DNA of 12,689 nucleotides from contig WLGZ01000014.1 of NCBI GenBank assembly GCA_009702945.1, positions 1 to 12,689 of the forward strand, in the 5' to 3' direction. The notes beneath the pieces are model-generated. The model saw nothing but the letters and a program-made list of their open reading frames with translations, ran no database searches and was not told where the DNA came from. Position numbers and translations under genes: made by a program. Source of the DNA: Actinomycetota bacterium. GTDB lineage: Bacteria > Actinomycetota > Actinomycetes > S36-B12 > UBA5976. Below, piece after piece: positions 1 through 7,520 of this stretch. The first letter of the stretch is position 1. Each line of letters opens with the position of its first letter.

Positions 1-443
1 CCTTGGACTGCAATGATTCCTTGCTTTAGATGATTATTCTCAATCACAATTCCAGCTGGTGCGATTTTTTCTAGATGCGCAACCACAGTGCTGGCGTTAC
101 CTGCATTTGGAATGAAGCGGACTTCTTCGTCGCTCACCAAATACACAATTAAATCGTCAATAACGCCGCCGGCGTCATTGCAAAGCATTGAATATTGAGC
201 CTGACCTGGCTTAATGCGATCTAAATCGTTTGTGAAGACGCTATTTGCAAATGCGTAGGCGCCATTGCCCAAGATTCGAACCTTACCCATATGCGAAACA
301 TCAAAGATTCCAACTGCAGTTCGAACCGCAGTGTGCTCAGCAACTGTGCCGGCTGTGTATTCGATCGGCATATCCCAGCCACCGAAAGGACCCATCTTGG
401 CGCCAAGGGATAAGTGCGTTTCATGTAAGGGGACTAAAGACAT
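1..443 (-). CDS. gcvT: Aminomethyltransferase (glycine cleavage T protein), 5' part only
   Basis: T protein of the glycine cleavage system. It takes the aminomethyl group from lipoylated GcvH and passes it to tetrahydrofolate, releasing ammonia, in the cytoplasm. Reading the minus strand from ATG at 443 gives 147 codons before the window ends, about 40% of a typical GcvT of 360-370 residues. Family motifs are clear: FGGWDMPIEY at about residues 20-29, DVSHMGK at 48-54, the GQAQYSMLCN stretch at 80-89 and GGVIDDLIVY at 92-101. The first ATG follows a run with no Shine-Dalgarno sequence. Instead a TACGGT hexamer ends 6 nt before the start, which suggests a leaderless transcript. It is divergent from pepA, an order also known around M. 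tuberculosis gcvT (Rv2211c) and pepB (Rv2213). The frame is intact and only the window edge cuts it. Confidence 0.95.
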   Translation of the reverse strand, partial: MSLVPLHETHLSLGAKMGPFGGWDMPIEYTAGTVAEHTAVRTAVGIFDVSHMGKVRILGNGAYAFANSVFTNDLDRIKPGQAQYSMLCNDAGGVIDDLIVYLVSDEEVRFIPNAGNASTVVAHLEKIAPAGIVIENNHLKQGIIAVQ

Positions 444-449
444 ACTCAA

Positions 450-455
450 ACCGTA
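450..455 (-). promoter_or_regulatory. Candidate -10 element for leaderless gcvT
   Basis: On the minus strand the hexamer TACGGT (TANNNT pattern) is followed by six bases and then the gcvT ATG. That spacing would put the transcription start at the A of the start codon. No Shine-Dalgarno sequence and no convincing -35 are visible. Leaderless genes with TANNNT at this distance are common in actinobacteria. It lies back to back with a plus-strand TACCGT at 460-465 within the near-palindrome GTACTAGTAC (453-462), so this may be a bidirectional promoter. The assignment is inferred from pattern and position. Confidence 0.5.
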
Positions 456-459
456 CTAG

Positions 460-465
460 TACCGT
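460..465 (+). promoter_or_regulatory. Candidate -10 element for pepA
   Basis: TACCGT on the plus strand fits TANNNT and sits four bases from the opposing gcvT hexamer. If used, transcription would begin near 472, giving pepA a leader of about 88 nt that contains the repeat-flanked hairpin. No clear -35 is seen. This is weaker than the gcvT call because there is no start codon at a fixed distance to support it. Confidence 0.3.
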
Positions 466-473
466 TTAGTCAG

Positions 474-526
474 TACCACCCGAGCCATGTCGGCCAAAAC
501 CGACTTGGCTACTACCACCCGAGCCA
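474..526. repeat. Pair of 14-bp direct repeats in the gcvT-pepA gap
   Basis: TACCACCCGAGCCA occurs exactly at 474-487 and again at 513-526, 39 bp apart. A shorter echo, CCACCCGGAG, lies at 544-553 and runs into the pepA ribosome binding site. The two full copies flank and partly enter the hairpin at 483-510. The arrangement could be a tandem operator, an element of a structured leader, or the relic of a local duplication; the sequence alone does not decide. Confidence 0.6.
483..510 (+). promoter_or_regulatory. Hairpin in the putative pepA leader
   Basis: AGCCATGTCGG (483-493) pairs with CCGACTTGGCT (500-510) across a six-base loop CCAAAA, giving ten base pairs and one central T-T mismatch. 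No U-tract follows, so it does not resemble an intrinsic terminator for either flanking gene. Both genes also start outward from this gap, so none would be expected. It lies upstream of pepA by about 50 bp and could act in the leader RNA or as a protein-binding inverted repeat. Confidence 0.5.
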
Positions 527-549
527 AGCACTACTCACCTAGTCCACCC

Positions 550-554
550 GGAGG
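550..554 (+). promoter_or_regulatory. Ribosome binding site of pepA
   Basis: A full GGAGG with a five-base spacer precedes ATG 560. It fixes the pepA start and contrasts with gcvT, lipB and lipA, which have no such sequence. Confidence 0.8.
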
Positions 555-559
555 CCTAA

Positions 560-2080
560 ATGGCAATCACTGTTACCCCAACCGTTCCTTCACTCACTTA
601 CAAAACTGGCAACCCACTAACTTCCTATGTAAATGCCGTAGTGGTTGGTCTATCTAGTGATGGTCAGTTAACTGTGGTCTCAGACTCAATTCCAAAGTCA
701 GCCGCAACCAAGATCGCTGCTGCTTTCAAGGAAGTTGGCGCGACTGGCGCGGTGGACGAAGTTACTCGAATCCCGGCTGGCGCATTCGCTGACGCAGAAG
801 TTTTGGTTGGTGTGGGACTTGGAAGTATCAAGAATTCAATTTCACATGAACGATTGCGCCGAGCTTCCGGTAGTGCAGTGCGCAGTCTTGGTGGATTTAA
901 GAAGGTTGCAATTGCGATTACTGCAGAAGGTCCCGCAGAAGCAGGTGCTCTCCTTGAAGGTGCTGCATTTGGATCGTATGCATTTACCGAACATCGCTCA
1001 GCCACTCTTAAGAAAGCAAAAGCGCCAGTTGCTTCAATTGCTTTGTTCACCGCGAAAACTCGCACGAGTGAATACCGTGATGCACTACATCGCGCTCAAG
1101 TTCTTTCCGAAGGTATTAATTTTGCTCGCAATTTAATTAATGCTTCACCTTTACATTTAGCACCTGCGGATTTGGCTCGCGAAGCTAAGGCATTTTTGGC
1201 TGGCACAAAGGTTAAAGTTGAAATTCTTGACGAGAAAGCTCTTGCTGCTGGTGGTTACGGTGGAATTTTAGGAGTGGGTCAAGGATCCACTCGCCCACCG
1301 CGCTTGATTCGCATGGAATATCGCCCAAAGGGTGCAACTAAGCACGTTGCATTGGTTGGTAAAGGAATCACTTTTGATACCGGCGGCATCTCACTTAAGC
1401 CACCAGCAAATATGCACCATATGAAAGATGACATGTCAGGCGCTGCTGCAGTTGTTTCTGCGATCCGAGCCATTGCAGATCTAGAACTTAATGTCTCAGT
1501 GACTGCGTATGCAGCCTGCGCCGAAAATATGCCTGGTGGCGGTGCGCAACGTCCTGGCGATGTAATCACAACTTATGGTGGTCGCACTATTGAAGTACTC
1601 AACACCGATGCTGAAGGTCGCCTTGTTATGTCCGATGCTTTGGTGCGAGCCGCTGAGGACAATCCAGATGTTGTTATTGACATTGCCACTTTGACAGGTG
1701 CTGCGGTAGTTGCATTGGGACACCGCACTGCTGGTGTTATGGGAGATGCTGAAGTTCGCGATGCAGTTAAGGCTGCGGCCGATCGCGCTGGTGAAGAATT
1801 CTGGCCGATGCCACTACCTGAAGAGCTTCGCCCTGAGCTGGATTCGCTGGTTGCGGACATCGCCAATGTTGGATCTCGCGAAGGTGGCATGCTTTCGGCT
1901 GGCTGGTTCCTGAAGGACTTCATTGCCGAAGGACTTCCTTGGGCCCACCTTGATATTGCAGGCCCAGCATTTAACCCGGGCAGCCCATGGGGTTACACCC
2001 ATAAGGGTGGAGTCGGCTTTGGAATTCGGACCATGGTGGCATTTGCCGAGGATGTTATGGACGGAACTGCTGAGATCTAG
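560..2080 (+). CDS. pepA: Leucyl aminopeptidase (M17 family)
   Basis: Cytosolic, two-metal aminopeptidase that releases N-terminal amino acids, with a preference for leucine, from peptides during protein turnover. The product is 506 residues, normal for the family. The N-terminal alpha/beta domain (about 1-170) is variable. The C-terminal catalytic domain carries VGKGITFDTGG with K268 and D273, then K280, D291 in the KDDMSG turn, and the M17 signature NTDAEGRL at 348-355 with D350, E352 and R354. By comparison with bovine and E. coli enzymes these supply all the metal ligands and the catalytic Lys/Arg, so the enzyme should be active. ATG 560 is set by a GGAGG five bases upstream. It is divergent from gcvT and followed after 93 bp by lpdA on the same strand. 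In mycobacteria pepB occupies the equivalent place near dlaT and lipBA, so the position is conserved rather than functionally tied to lipoate. Confidence 0.97.
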   Translation: MAITVTPTVPSLTYKTGNPLTSYVNAVVVGLSSDGQLTVVSDSIPKSAATKIAAAFKEVGATGAVDEVTRIPAGAFADAEVLVGVGLGSIKNSISHERLRRASGSAVRSLGGFKKVAIAITAEGPAEAGALLEGAAFGSYAFTEHRSATLKKAKAPVASIALFTAKTRTSEYRDALHRAQVLSEGINFARNLINASPLHLAPADLAREAKAFLAGTKVKVEILDEKALAAGGYGGILGVGQGSTRPPRLIRMEYRPKGATKHVALVGKGITFDTGGISLKPPANMHHMKDDMSGAAAVVSAIRAIADLELNVSVTAYAACAENMPGGGAQRPGDVITTYGGRTIEVLNTDAEGRLVMSDALVRAAEDNPDVVIDIATLTGAAVVALGHRTAGVMGDAEVRDAVKAAADRAGEEFWPMPLPEELRPELDSLVADIANVGSREGGMLSAGWFLKDFIAEGLPWAHLDIAGPAFNPGSPWGYTHKGGVGFGIRTMVAFAEDVMDGTAEI

Positions 2081-2135
2081 GCCACTCTTTTAGACCCGGA
2101 CTGACTTGGTTTTACTCCGCGTGAAAGACTTAAGG

Positions 2136-2141
2136 TAGCGT
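2136..2141 (+). promoter_or_regulatory. Candidate -10 element upstream of lpdA
   Basis: The 93-bp gap between pepA and lpdA contains TAGCGT in the context AAGGTAGCGTGG, a form common in actinobacterial promoters. It would start transcription about 25 nt before lpdA. I see no good -35 at 16-18 bp and no terminator hairpin for pepA in the gap, so read-through from pepA is also possible. Confidence 0.3.
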
Positions 2142-2164
2142 GGCAGCGCACTTAGGTTATTTGC

Positions 2165-2169
2165 GGAGG
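2165..2169 (+). promoter_or_regulatory. Ribosome binding site deciding the lpdA start
   Basis: GGAGG at 2165-2169 is followed by TTG at 2171 and ATG at 2174, both in frame. The TTG is only one base away, too close for initiation, while the ATG has a four-base spacer. The ATG is therefore the likely start. Confidence 0.75.
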
Positions 2170-2173
2170 ATTG

Positions 2174-3535
2174 ATGCACGACATCGTAATCTTGGGTGGC
2201 GGAAGCGGCGGATATGCTTGCGCGTTACGGGCATCACAACTGGGTCTTTCAGTTGTTCTAATCGAGCAAGACAAACTGGGCGGCACCTGCTTACATCGTG
2301 GTTGCATTCCAACAAAGGCATTGCTCCACGCAGCCGAAGTTGCTGATACCGCTCGCGAAGGTGAGCACATTGGTGTGCACAGTACGTTTAATGGCATTGA
2401 CATGACCAAAGTCAATGAATACAAAGACGGCGTTATTGGTCGACTTTACAAAGGTCTACAAGGTTTAGTTAAGAGTCGCGACATTACTTATGTCGAAGGT
2501 TCCGGAAAACTAGTGGCACCTAATGCTGTTGAAGTAAATGGTCAGCGCTACGAAGGCAAGAATATTGTTTTAGCAACCGGTTCGTTCGCCCGATCAATTC
2601 CAGGTTTAGAAATTTCTGGTCGAGTAATGACCAGTGATCAAGCTCTGCAAATTGATTATGTTCCACAAAGCGTAATCATTCTTGGTGGCGGAGTTATCGG
2701 AGTTGAATTCGCTTCCGTTTGGAAATCGTTCGGCGTCGATGTGACCATCATTGAAGGTCTACCAACACTTGTACCAGCTGAAGACGCTGCGGTTTCAAAG
2801 GCAATGGAACGCGCATATCGCAAGCGTGGAATTAATTTCAAGACTGGTGTTCGATTCCAGTCTGCAACTCAGGACGACAAGAGCGTGACTATCACCTTGG
2901 AATCTGGCGAAACCGTTTCTGCTGATTTGTTACTTGTAGCTGTTGGACGCGGACCTCGTACCGAGAATCTTGGCTATGAAGATCATGGTGTTGCTATGGA
3001 TCGTGGCTTTGTATTAGCTAATGATCGCTTGGCCACAAATGTTGCCGGCGTTTTTGCAGTTGGCGACATCGTTCCGGGTTTACAACTTGCACATCGTGGA
3101 TTCCAGCAGGGAATTTTCGTAGCTGAAGAAATTGCTGGGCTAGCCCCAGCCACAATCGATGAGCTGGGTATTCCTCGCGTTACATACAGTGAGCCAGAAA
3201 TTGCCAGCATCGGCCTAACTGAAGCGCAAGCTAAGGATAAGTACGGCGACATTGAGGCTTACGAATACAACTTGGGCGGAAATGGCAAGAGCCAAATTTT
3301 GGGTACAACAGGCTTTATCAAGCTAATTCGCAAGAAGAGTGACGGAATTGTCGTTGGAGTTCACATGATTGGTGCCCGCGTTGGCGAACTAATTGGTGAA
3401 GCGCAATTGGTCTATAACTGGGAAGGAACTGCCGAAGATGTGGCTCCCCTGGTTCATGCGCATCCAACCCAAAACGAAGCAATGGGAGAAGCGTTCATGG
3501 CGTTGGCTGGCAAGCCGCTCCATGCCCACGCTTAA
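2174..3535 (+). CDS. lpdA: Dihydrolipoamide dehydrogenase (E3)
   Basis: FAD-dependent E3 subunit that reoxidises dihydrolipoyl groups on the E2 proteins of 2-oxoacid dehydrogenases and on GcvH, passing electrons to NAD+. The 453-residue product has the full class I disulfide-reductase layout. It has an N-terminal FAD fold (ILGGGSGGY, 7-14), the redox disulfide C39-C44 in GGTCLHRGCIPTK, and the NAD-binding GGGVIG around 171-176. The second FAD segment is AGVFAVGDI, and the C-terminal dimer interface has HAHPTQNE, where H430 and E435 form the catalytic dyad. The LHRGCIPTK form of the disulfide motif is typical of actinobacterial Lpd. It sits 41 bp ahead of the E2 gene, its direct partner, and the two are probably one transcript. 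M. tuberculosis keeps lpdC elsewhere, whereas streptomycetes have the pairing seen here. All key residues are present. Confidence 0.97.
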   Translation: MHDIVILGGGSGGYACALRASQLGLSVVLIEQDKLGGTCLHRGCIPTKALLHAAEVADTAREGEHIGVHSTFNGIDMTKVNEYKDGVIGRLYKGLQGLVKSRDITYVEGSGKLVAPNAVEVNGQRYEGKNIVLATGSFARSIPGLEISGRVMTSDQALQIDYVPQSVIILGGGVIGVEFASVWKSFGVDVTIIEGLPTLVPAEDAAVSKAMERAYRKRGINFKTGVRFQSATQDDKSVTITLESGETVSADLLLVAVGRGPRTENLGYEDHGVAMDRGFVLANDRLATNVAGVFAVGDIVPGLQLAHRGFQQGIFVAEEIAGLAPATIDELGIPRVTYSEPEIASIGLTEAQAKDKYGDIEAYEYNLGGNGKSQILGTTGFIKLIRKKSDGIVVGVHMIGARVGELIGEAQLVYNWEGTAEDVAPLVHAHPTQNEAMGEAFMALAGKPLHAHA

Positions 3536-3560
3536 CCGATAACCTTAAGACAACTAGAAA

Positions 3561-3566
3561 AAGGAG
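3561..3566 (+). promoter_or_regulatory. Ribosome binding site of the E2 gene
   Basis: AAGGAG precedes GTG 3577 by ten bases, slightly longer than ideal. It supports the GTG start, which also gives a protein beginning right at the first lipoyl domain (MATTVSMPQLGESV), as expected for the family. Confidence 0.7.
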
Positions 3567-3576
3567 TAACGGCACA

Positions 3577-5313
3577 GTGGCCACTACGGTATCAATGCCC
3601 CAACTGGGCGAAAGCGTCACCGAAGGAACTGTTACTCGTTGGCTAAAAGCTGTCGGCGACACCGTAACTGCCGATGAACCATTACTAGAAGTTTCTACTG
3701 ACAAAGTCGATACCGAAATTCCATCACCAGTTAGTGGAGTACTAACCGAAATCATTGCTGGCGAAGATGCTGTAGTTCTGGTTGGCGGCGCACTTGCGGT
3801 CATCTCTGAATCTGGTACACCGGCTGCTGCAGCTCCAGTCCAGGCGACAGTTGCCACTCCTGAACCAGTTGTTGACACTCCCGCTGCCCCTGCCCCGGTC
3901 GCCGAAGCGTCGACACCAGCACCGGCGGCGGCTGCACCAAGCGGTGGTCTTATCACGCCAGTTGTACTGCCTGCACTTGGTGAAAGTGTTACTGAAGGAA
4001 CCGTTACTCGTTGGCTCAAGGCCATTGGAGATTCGGTTGCAGCAGATGAAGCGCTACTCGAAGTTTCAACCGACAAAGTCGATACCGAAATTCCATCACC
4101 AGTTGCTGGCATCTTGCTTGAGATCACAGTTGCTGAAGATGGCATAGCTCTAGTTGGTGGACAACTTGGCACAATCGGTGCGTTATCTGGAGCAACTCCT
4201 GCAGCAGCACCTGCTGCTGCGGCTCCAACCCCAGAACCAGTTGCGGCTTCCGTTCCTGCTTCTAATCCAGTTTCTGCTCCTGTTTCTGTTCCTGTTTCCG
4301 AAGCAACGTCATCGGTTCCGACGACGGCTTCGGCGCCAGTTAACAACAGCAATGCGTATGCCACTCCACTTGTTCGCAAGATTGCTGCTGAGCGTGGCGT
4401 GGATCTTTCAACTGTTGTCGGTACTGGCGTTGGCGGTCGAATCCGCAAGGAAGACATTGTTTCTGCGCCTGCAACACTTGCGCCGGTTGTAGTTAACGAA
4501 GCCCGTCCAGTTGAATCCAAGCCATTTGTTGCTCCTGCAGCTCCAGCTGCTGCGCCAAAGTCTGCAACACCAGCGGCTCCGGCAAGTGAGCTTCGGGGCC
4601 GAACTGAACCAATGACCAGACTTCGTAAAGTCATTGCCGAACGAATGGTTGAATCACTTCAAATTTCAGCGCAGTTAACTTCTGTTGTTGAAGTTGATGT
4701 GACTCGAATTTCTTCACTTCGCAATCGTTCAAAGGCTGCCTTTGAATCTCGCGAGGGCGTCAAGCTTTCCTTCTTGCCATTCTTTGCTAAGGCTGCCTGC
4801 GAAGCGCTAAAGCAATTCCCTAATGTGAACGCAACATTGGACCAAGAAGCCGGAACTGTTACTTACTTTGATGCTGAGCACATCGGCATCGCGGTAGACA
4901 CTGAGCGCGGCTTACTTGTTCCAGTAATTCGGGATGCTGGTGACCTAAACATTGGTGGACTAGCTCGCAAAATCAATGACCTTGCAGAACGCACTCGCAC
5001 CAATAAGTTGTCGCCTGACGAGTTAAGTGGTGGTACGTTCACAATCACAAATACTGGCTCTCGTGGTGCGCTATTTGATACCCCAATCATCAACCAGCCA
5101 CAGGTTGCTATTTTGGGAACTGGCGCAGTTGTGAAGCGTCCGGTTGTCACTACAGATGACACCGGTGCTGACGTAATCTCGGTTCGCCAAATGGTTTATC
5201 TTGCATTGACTTACGATCATCGCCTAGTTGATGGTGCGGATGCTGCTCGCTTCTTGTCGGCCATCAAGGCTCGATTGGAAGAAGGCGCATTTGAAGCAGA
5301 TCTTGGTCTCTAG
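3577..5313 (+). CDS. sucB: Dihydrolipoamide acyltransferase, E2 of 2-oxoacid dehydrogenase complex
   Basis: Core E2 enzyme that moves acyl groups from the E1 active site to CoA through swinging lipoyl arms. The 578 residues show two lipoyl domains, at about 1-77 and 126-202. Each has the DKV site, with lipoylated lysines K43 and K167. Ala/Pro-rich linkers follow each domain, then a peripheral-subunit (E3/E1) binding domain at about 261-294 (YATPLVRKIA...GRIRKEDI). The C-terminal catalytic domain (about 345-578) ends in DHRLVDG with H548 and D552. Actinobacterial annotation calls this type SucB. Biochemistry in M. tuberculosis (DlaT) and C. glutamicum (AceF) shows that such proteins act mainly as the pyruvate dehydrogenase E2 and can be shared with 2-oxoglutarate dehydrogenase, so the true substrate here is open. 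It follows its partner lpdA and lies in the same region as lipB and lipA, whose product it carries. The two lipoyl domains are almost identical in DNA around the lysine. Confidence 0.95.
   Translation: MATTVSMPQLGESVTEGTVTRWLKAVGDTVTADEPLLEVSTDKVDTEIPSPVSGVLTEIIAGEDAVVLVGGALAVISESGTPAAAAPVQATVATPEPVVDTPAAPAPVAEASTPAPAAAAPSGGLITPVVLPALGESVTEGTVTRWLKAIGDSVAADEALLEVSTDKVDTEIPSPVAGILLEITVAEDGIALVGGQLGTIGALSGATPAAAPAAAAPTPEPVAASVPASNPVSAPVSVPVSEATSSVPTTASAPVNNSNAYATPLVRKIAAERGVDLSTVVGTGVGGRIRKEDIVSAPATLAPVVVNEARPVESKPFVAPAAPAAAPKSATPAAPASELRGRTEPMTRLRKVIAERMVESLQISAQLTSVVEVDVTRISSLRNRSKAAFESREGVKLSFLPFFAKAACEALKQFPNVNATLDQEAGTVTYFDAEHIGIAVDTERGLLVPVIRDAGDLNIGGLARKINDLAERTRTNKLSPDELSGGTFTITNTGSRGALFDTPIINQPQVAILGTGAVVKRPVVTTDDTGADVISVRQMVYLALTYDHRLVDGADAARFLSAIKARLEEGAFEADLGL
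3700..3732 (+). repeat. Copy 1 of a 33-bp exact repeat (lipoyl domain 1)
   Basis: This stretch codes for the lipoylation site and following strand (DKVDTEIPSPV) and is base-for-base identical to 4072-4104. Sequence similarity continues on both sides through the whole lipoyl domain but with silent and replacement changes. Confidence 0.95.
4072..4104 (+). repeat. Copy 2 of the 33-bp exact repeat (lipoyl domain 2)
   Basis: Identical to 3700-3732, 372 bp (124 codons) downstream. It marks the internal duplication of the lipoyl domain. The lack of even silent changes in the core suggests recent duplication or gene conversion. Confidence 0.95.
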
Positions 5314-5355
5314 TTTCAAGTCGCTCAATTCAAGATTTCGTAGCAAGGTAGAAAT

Positions 5356-6243
5356 ATGCGCATCGTAATTGGTGGTTCCTCGGGCCTAATTGGCACTGAA
5401 TTAGTAGATTCTCTTCGCAAGGACGGTCACGAAGTACTTCGGCTAGTTCGCAGAAAGCCAACTGCATCTTCGGAAATCTACTGGAATCCCGCAGCTGGCG
5501 AACTGGACTTTGCCGAGTTGTCTGGTTGCAATGTGATTATCAATCTTGCTGGCGCTGGCGTTGGAGATAGTCGCTGGACCGACAAATACAAAGCGATGAT
5601 CCTGTCATCACGAGTGGACTCTACTTCCCTGCTGGCAAAAGCCGCAGCTGAAGTTAAACCGGAAGTTTTCATTGCTGGTAGTGCCATCGGGTGGTATGGC
5701 GACACCGCTGATCGACAAGTTGATGAGACTAATCCGGCTGGGTCCGGCTTCCTTGCAGACGTTGTAGTGGCTTGGGAAAAAGCAGCTGAGCCAGCCACAG
5801 CTGCTGGCGTGCGAGTCGTAAACATCCGAACCGGATTGGTTGCTGCAAAGAATGGTGGCGCCTGGAGTCGATTACTTCCGATTTTCAAACTCGGTGCTGG
5901 CGGCAAACTTGGTTCTGGCAAACAGTATTGGTCATTTATCTCCATGCGCGATGAGATTGCTGCAATTAAGTTTCTAATTGCGAATCCAAAAATCAGTGGC
6001 CCCGTTAATCTCACGGCGCCTGAGCCAGCAACTAATGCTGAAGTTACTAAAGCCATGTCTAAAGTGTTTAACCGTCCCGCACTTTTACCAGTTCCAGCCT
6101 TTGCTTTGAAATCAATCCTTGGTGAGTTTTCTCAAGAGGTTCTAGGCAGTGCCCGCGTTATTCCTCGAGTTTTACTTGATGCCGGGTTTGTCTTCCAAGA
6201 TCCAAACATCGAAAGCGCAATGCGCACTCTGGCCACTAAGTAA
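5356..6243 (+). CDS. TIGR01777-family NAD(P)-dependent epimerase-like protein
   Basis: Extended short-chain dehydrogenase/epimerase fold protein of the TIGR01777 family; its substrate is not known. The 295 residues begin with the nucleotide-binding GGSSGLIG (6-13), followed by NLAGAGV at 63-69 and SAIGWYGD at 109-116, a family hallmark in place of the usual epimerase YxxxK context. VNLTAPEP is at 217-224, and a C-terminal DUF1731-type segment covers about 248-294. ATG 5356 has an AAGG at 5345-5348. It follows the E2 gene by 42 bp, and the same neighbour pair is known in M. tuberculosis (dlaT Rv2215, Rv2216). This makes a link to the 2-oxoacid dehydrogenase/lipoate region likely to be old, though no biochemical role is established. 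The next gene starts five bases after its stop, suggesting one transcript. Confidence 0.88.
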   Translation: MRIVIGGSSGLIGTELVDSLRKDGHEVLRLVRRKPTASSEIYWNPAAGELDFAELSGCNVIINLAGAGVGDSRWTDKYKAMILSSRVDSTSLLAKAAAEVKPEVFIAGSAIGWYGDTADRQVDETNPAGSGFLADVVVAWEKAAEPATAAGVRVVNIRTGLVAAKNGGAWSRLLPIFKLGAGGKLGSGKQYWSFISMRDEIAAIKFLIANPKISGPVNLTAPEPATNAEVTKAMSKVFNRPALLPVPAFALKSILGEFSQEVLGSARVIPRVLLDAGFVFQDPNIESAMRTLATK

Positions 6244-6248
6244 GTTTC

Positions 6249-7520
6249 ATGATTGGCATTCCTTCCAAAACCGACGTTGTCATCATCGGCGCTGGCGTGG
6301 CTGGATTAGCCGCAGCTCGTCGACTTTCAATTGCTGGGCGAGAAGTTTGTGTAATTGATGCCAGTGATGAAATTGGCGGCCGAATCCGAACTGATCAAGT
6401 GGATGGACTTCTCTTAGATCGAGGCTTCCAGCTTTATAACCCTTCTTATTCGGAAGGAATTAGCGTTCTTGATTTGAAGGCTCTGGATGTTAAGAGTTTT
6501 TCACCTGGCGTAATAGTTTCCATTGATGGCCGGAACTACAAAATGGCTGACCCTAAACGCGAGCCAAGTTGGGCAATCGATAGTTTGCTGGCCCCGGTTG
6601 GAAAGATCTCTAGCAAAGTAAAGTTCGCTAAGTACGCAATCTCGTTGGCCTTAACCAAATCAGGTTCGAAAACCTACGATCAGCGAACTGATGCCTTTCT
6701 GCAGGCGAAGTTTGGTCGAGACTTAACCGATAAAGTTCTGCGCCCTTTTCTGGCTGGAGTTTTTCTTGAACCGGAACTTGCTACTTCAAAAAGATTCCTA
6801 GACATTGCCCTTAAGTCCTTTATTGCCGGCTCCCCTGGTGTTCCACGCGCAGGTATGCAGGCTATCCCCAGGCAATTAGCAACCCAGTTACCGAGCGGCA
6901 GCATTCACCTAAATGTGACGGCTCAAGCTGTTGCCAGCACCATGGTGCGCACAGATCGAGGTGACATTAGATGTCGATCTGTAGTTATAGCGACCAACGC
7001 TCGAAGCGCGGCACTTTTGATTCCAAGTCTCAAGGTTCCATCAAGCAACGCGGTAACTACTTGGTATCACCTTGCTGACTGTGCTGGATCTGAATTGACT
7101 GAAGGCAAAAGCACTTTAGTGATTGATGGCAAGAAGTTCAATGGGCCACTAGATGATCCATCACGTCCGCTTGTGAACACTGTTGTGATGACCAATAACG
7201 CGCCTTCTTATGCAACTAATGACCGAACTTTGATTTCTTCCTCTGCGCTAGGCGTTCACCCTTCAGCACAATCCGAACAGCAAGTACGTTCGCATCTTGC
7301 TGCGCTATACAAAGTGCCTACAAGTAATTGGACGCATGTTGCGACTTATCCAATTCCAGATGCGCTGCCAATGATGTCGGCGCCACATGACGTTGAGCAA
7401 TCGGTTCGACTTTCCGATGGTGTCTACATTGCCGGTGACTATCGACAGGTGTCTTCAATCAATGGCGCTTTAGCTAGTGGTAGACGATCTGCTGAAGCGT
7501 TACTTACTGACGATCTTTAA
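6249..7520 (+). CDS. FAD-dependent amine-oxidase-family oxidoreductase
   Basis: Flavoprotein of the amine oxidase/phytoene desaturase superfamily, 423 residues. The N-terminus has the dinucleotide-binding motif VVIIGAGVAGL at about 10-20, an acidic strand end (VIDASDEIGGRIRT, 35-48) and the RGFQLYNPSY segment at 58-67. The C-terminus has the second FAD contact GVYIAGDY (391-398) followed by SINGALASGRRSAEALL. No signal peptide or membrane helix is evident, so it is probably cytosolic or peripherally membrane-bound. The substrate cannot be told from the sequence; polyamines, carotenoids and other lipids are all possible in this superfamily. ATG 6249 lies five bases after the TIGR01777 stop with no clear Shine-Dalgarno sequence, suggesting translational coupling. 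Its stop overlaps the stop of the convergent peptidase gene. It is absent from this place in the mycobacterial gene order. Confidence 0.85.
   Translation: MIGIPSKTDVVIIGAGVAGLAAARRLSIAGREVCVIDASDEIGGRIRTDQVDGLLLDRGFQLYNPSYSEGISVLDLKALDVKSFSPGVIVSIDGRNYKMADPKREPSWAIDSLLAPVGKISSKVKFAKYAISLALTKSGSKTYDQRTDAFLQAKFGRDLTDKVLRPFLAGVFLEPELATSKRFLDIALKSFIAGSPGVPRAGMQAIPRQLATQLPSGSIHLNVTAQAVASTMVRTDRGDIRCRSVVIATNARSAALLIPSLKVPSSNAVTTWYHLADCAGSELTEGKSTLVIDGKKFNGPLDDPSRPLVNTVVMTNNAPSYATNDRTLISSSALGVHPSAQSEQQVRSHLAALYKVPTSNWTHVATYPIPDALPMMSAPHDVEQSVRLSDGVYIAGDYRQVSSINGALASGRRSAEALLTDDL

Noticed and set aside
483..510. Hairpin read as an intrinsic terminator
   Set aside because: No U-tract follows on either strand and both flanking genes transcribe away from it, so there is nothing for it to terminate.
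444..559. Glycine riboswitch upstream of gcvT
   Set aside because: The region lacks a recognisable glycine aptamer, and the likely leaderless gcvT start leaves no leader RNA to hold one.
4255..4305. Short T/C-rich repeats in the second E2 linker as a microsatellite
   Set aside because: The repeats follow from Pro-Val-Ser codons in a flexible linker. Copies are few and imperfect, so there is no sign of phase-variation-type slippage.
3495..4634. Long antisense open frame (379 codons) opposite the E2 gene
   Set aside because: It mirrors the Ala/Pro/Thr-rich E2 coding sequence and reads as low-complexity Ala/Thr/Ser/Gly protein with no motif. The sense strand encodes a complete E2 with all catalytic residues.
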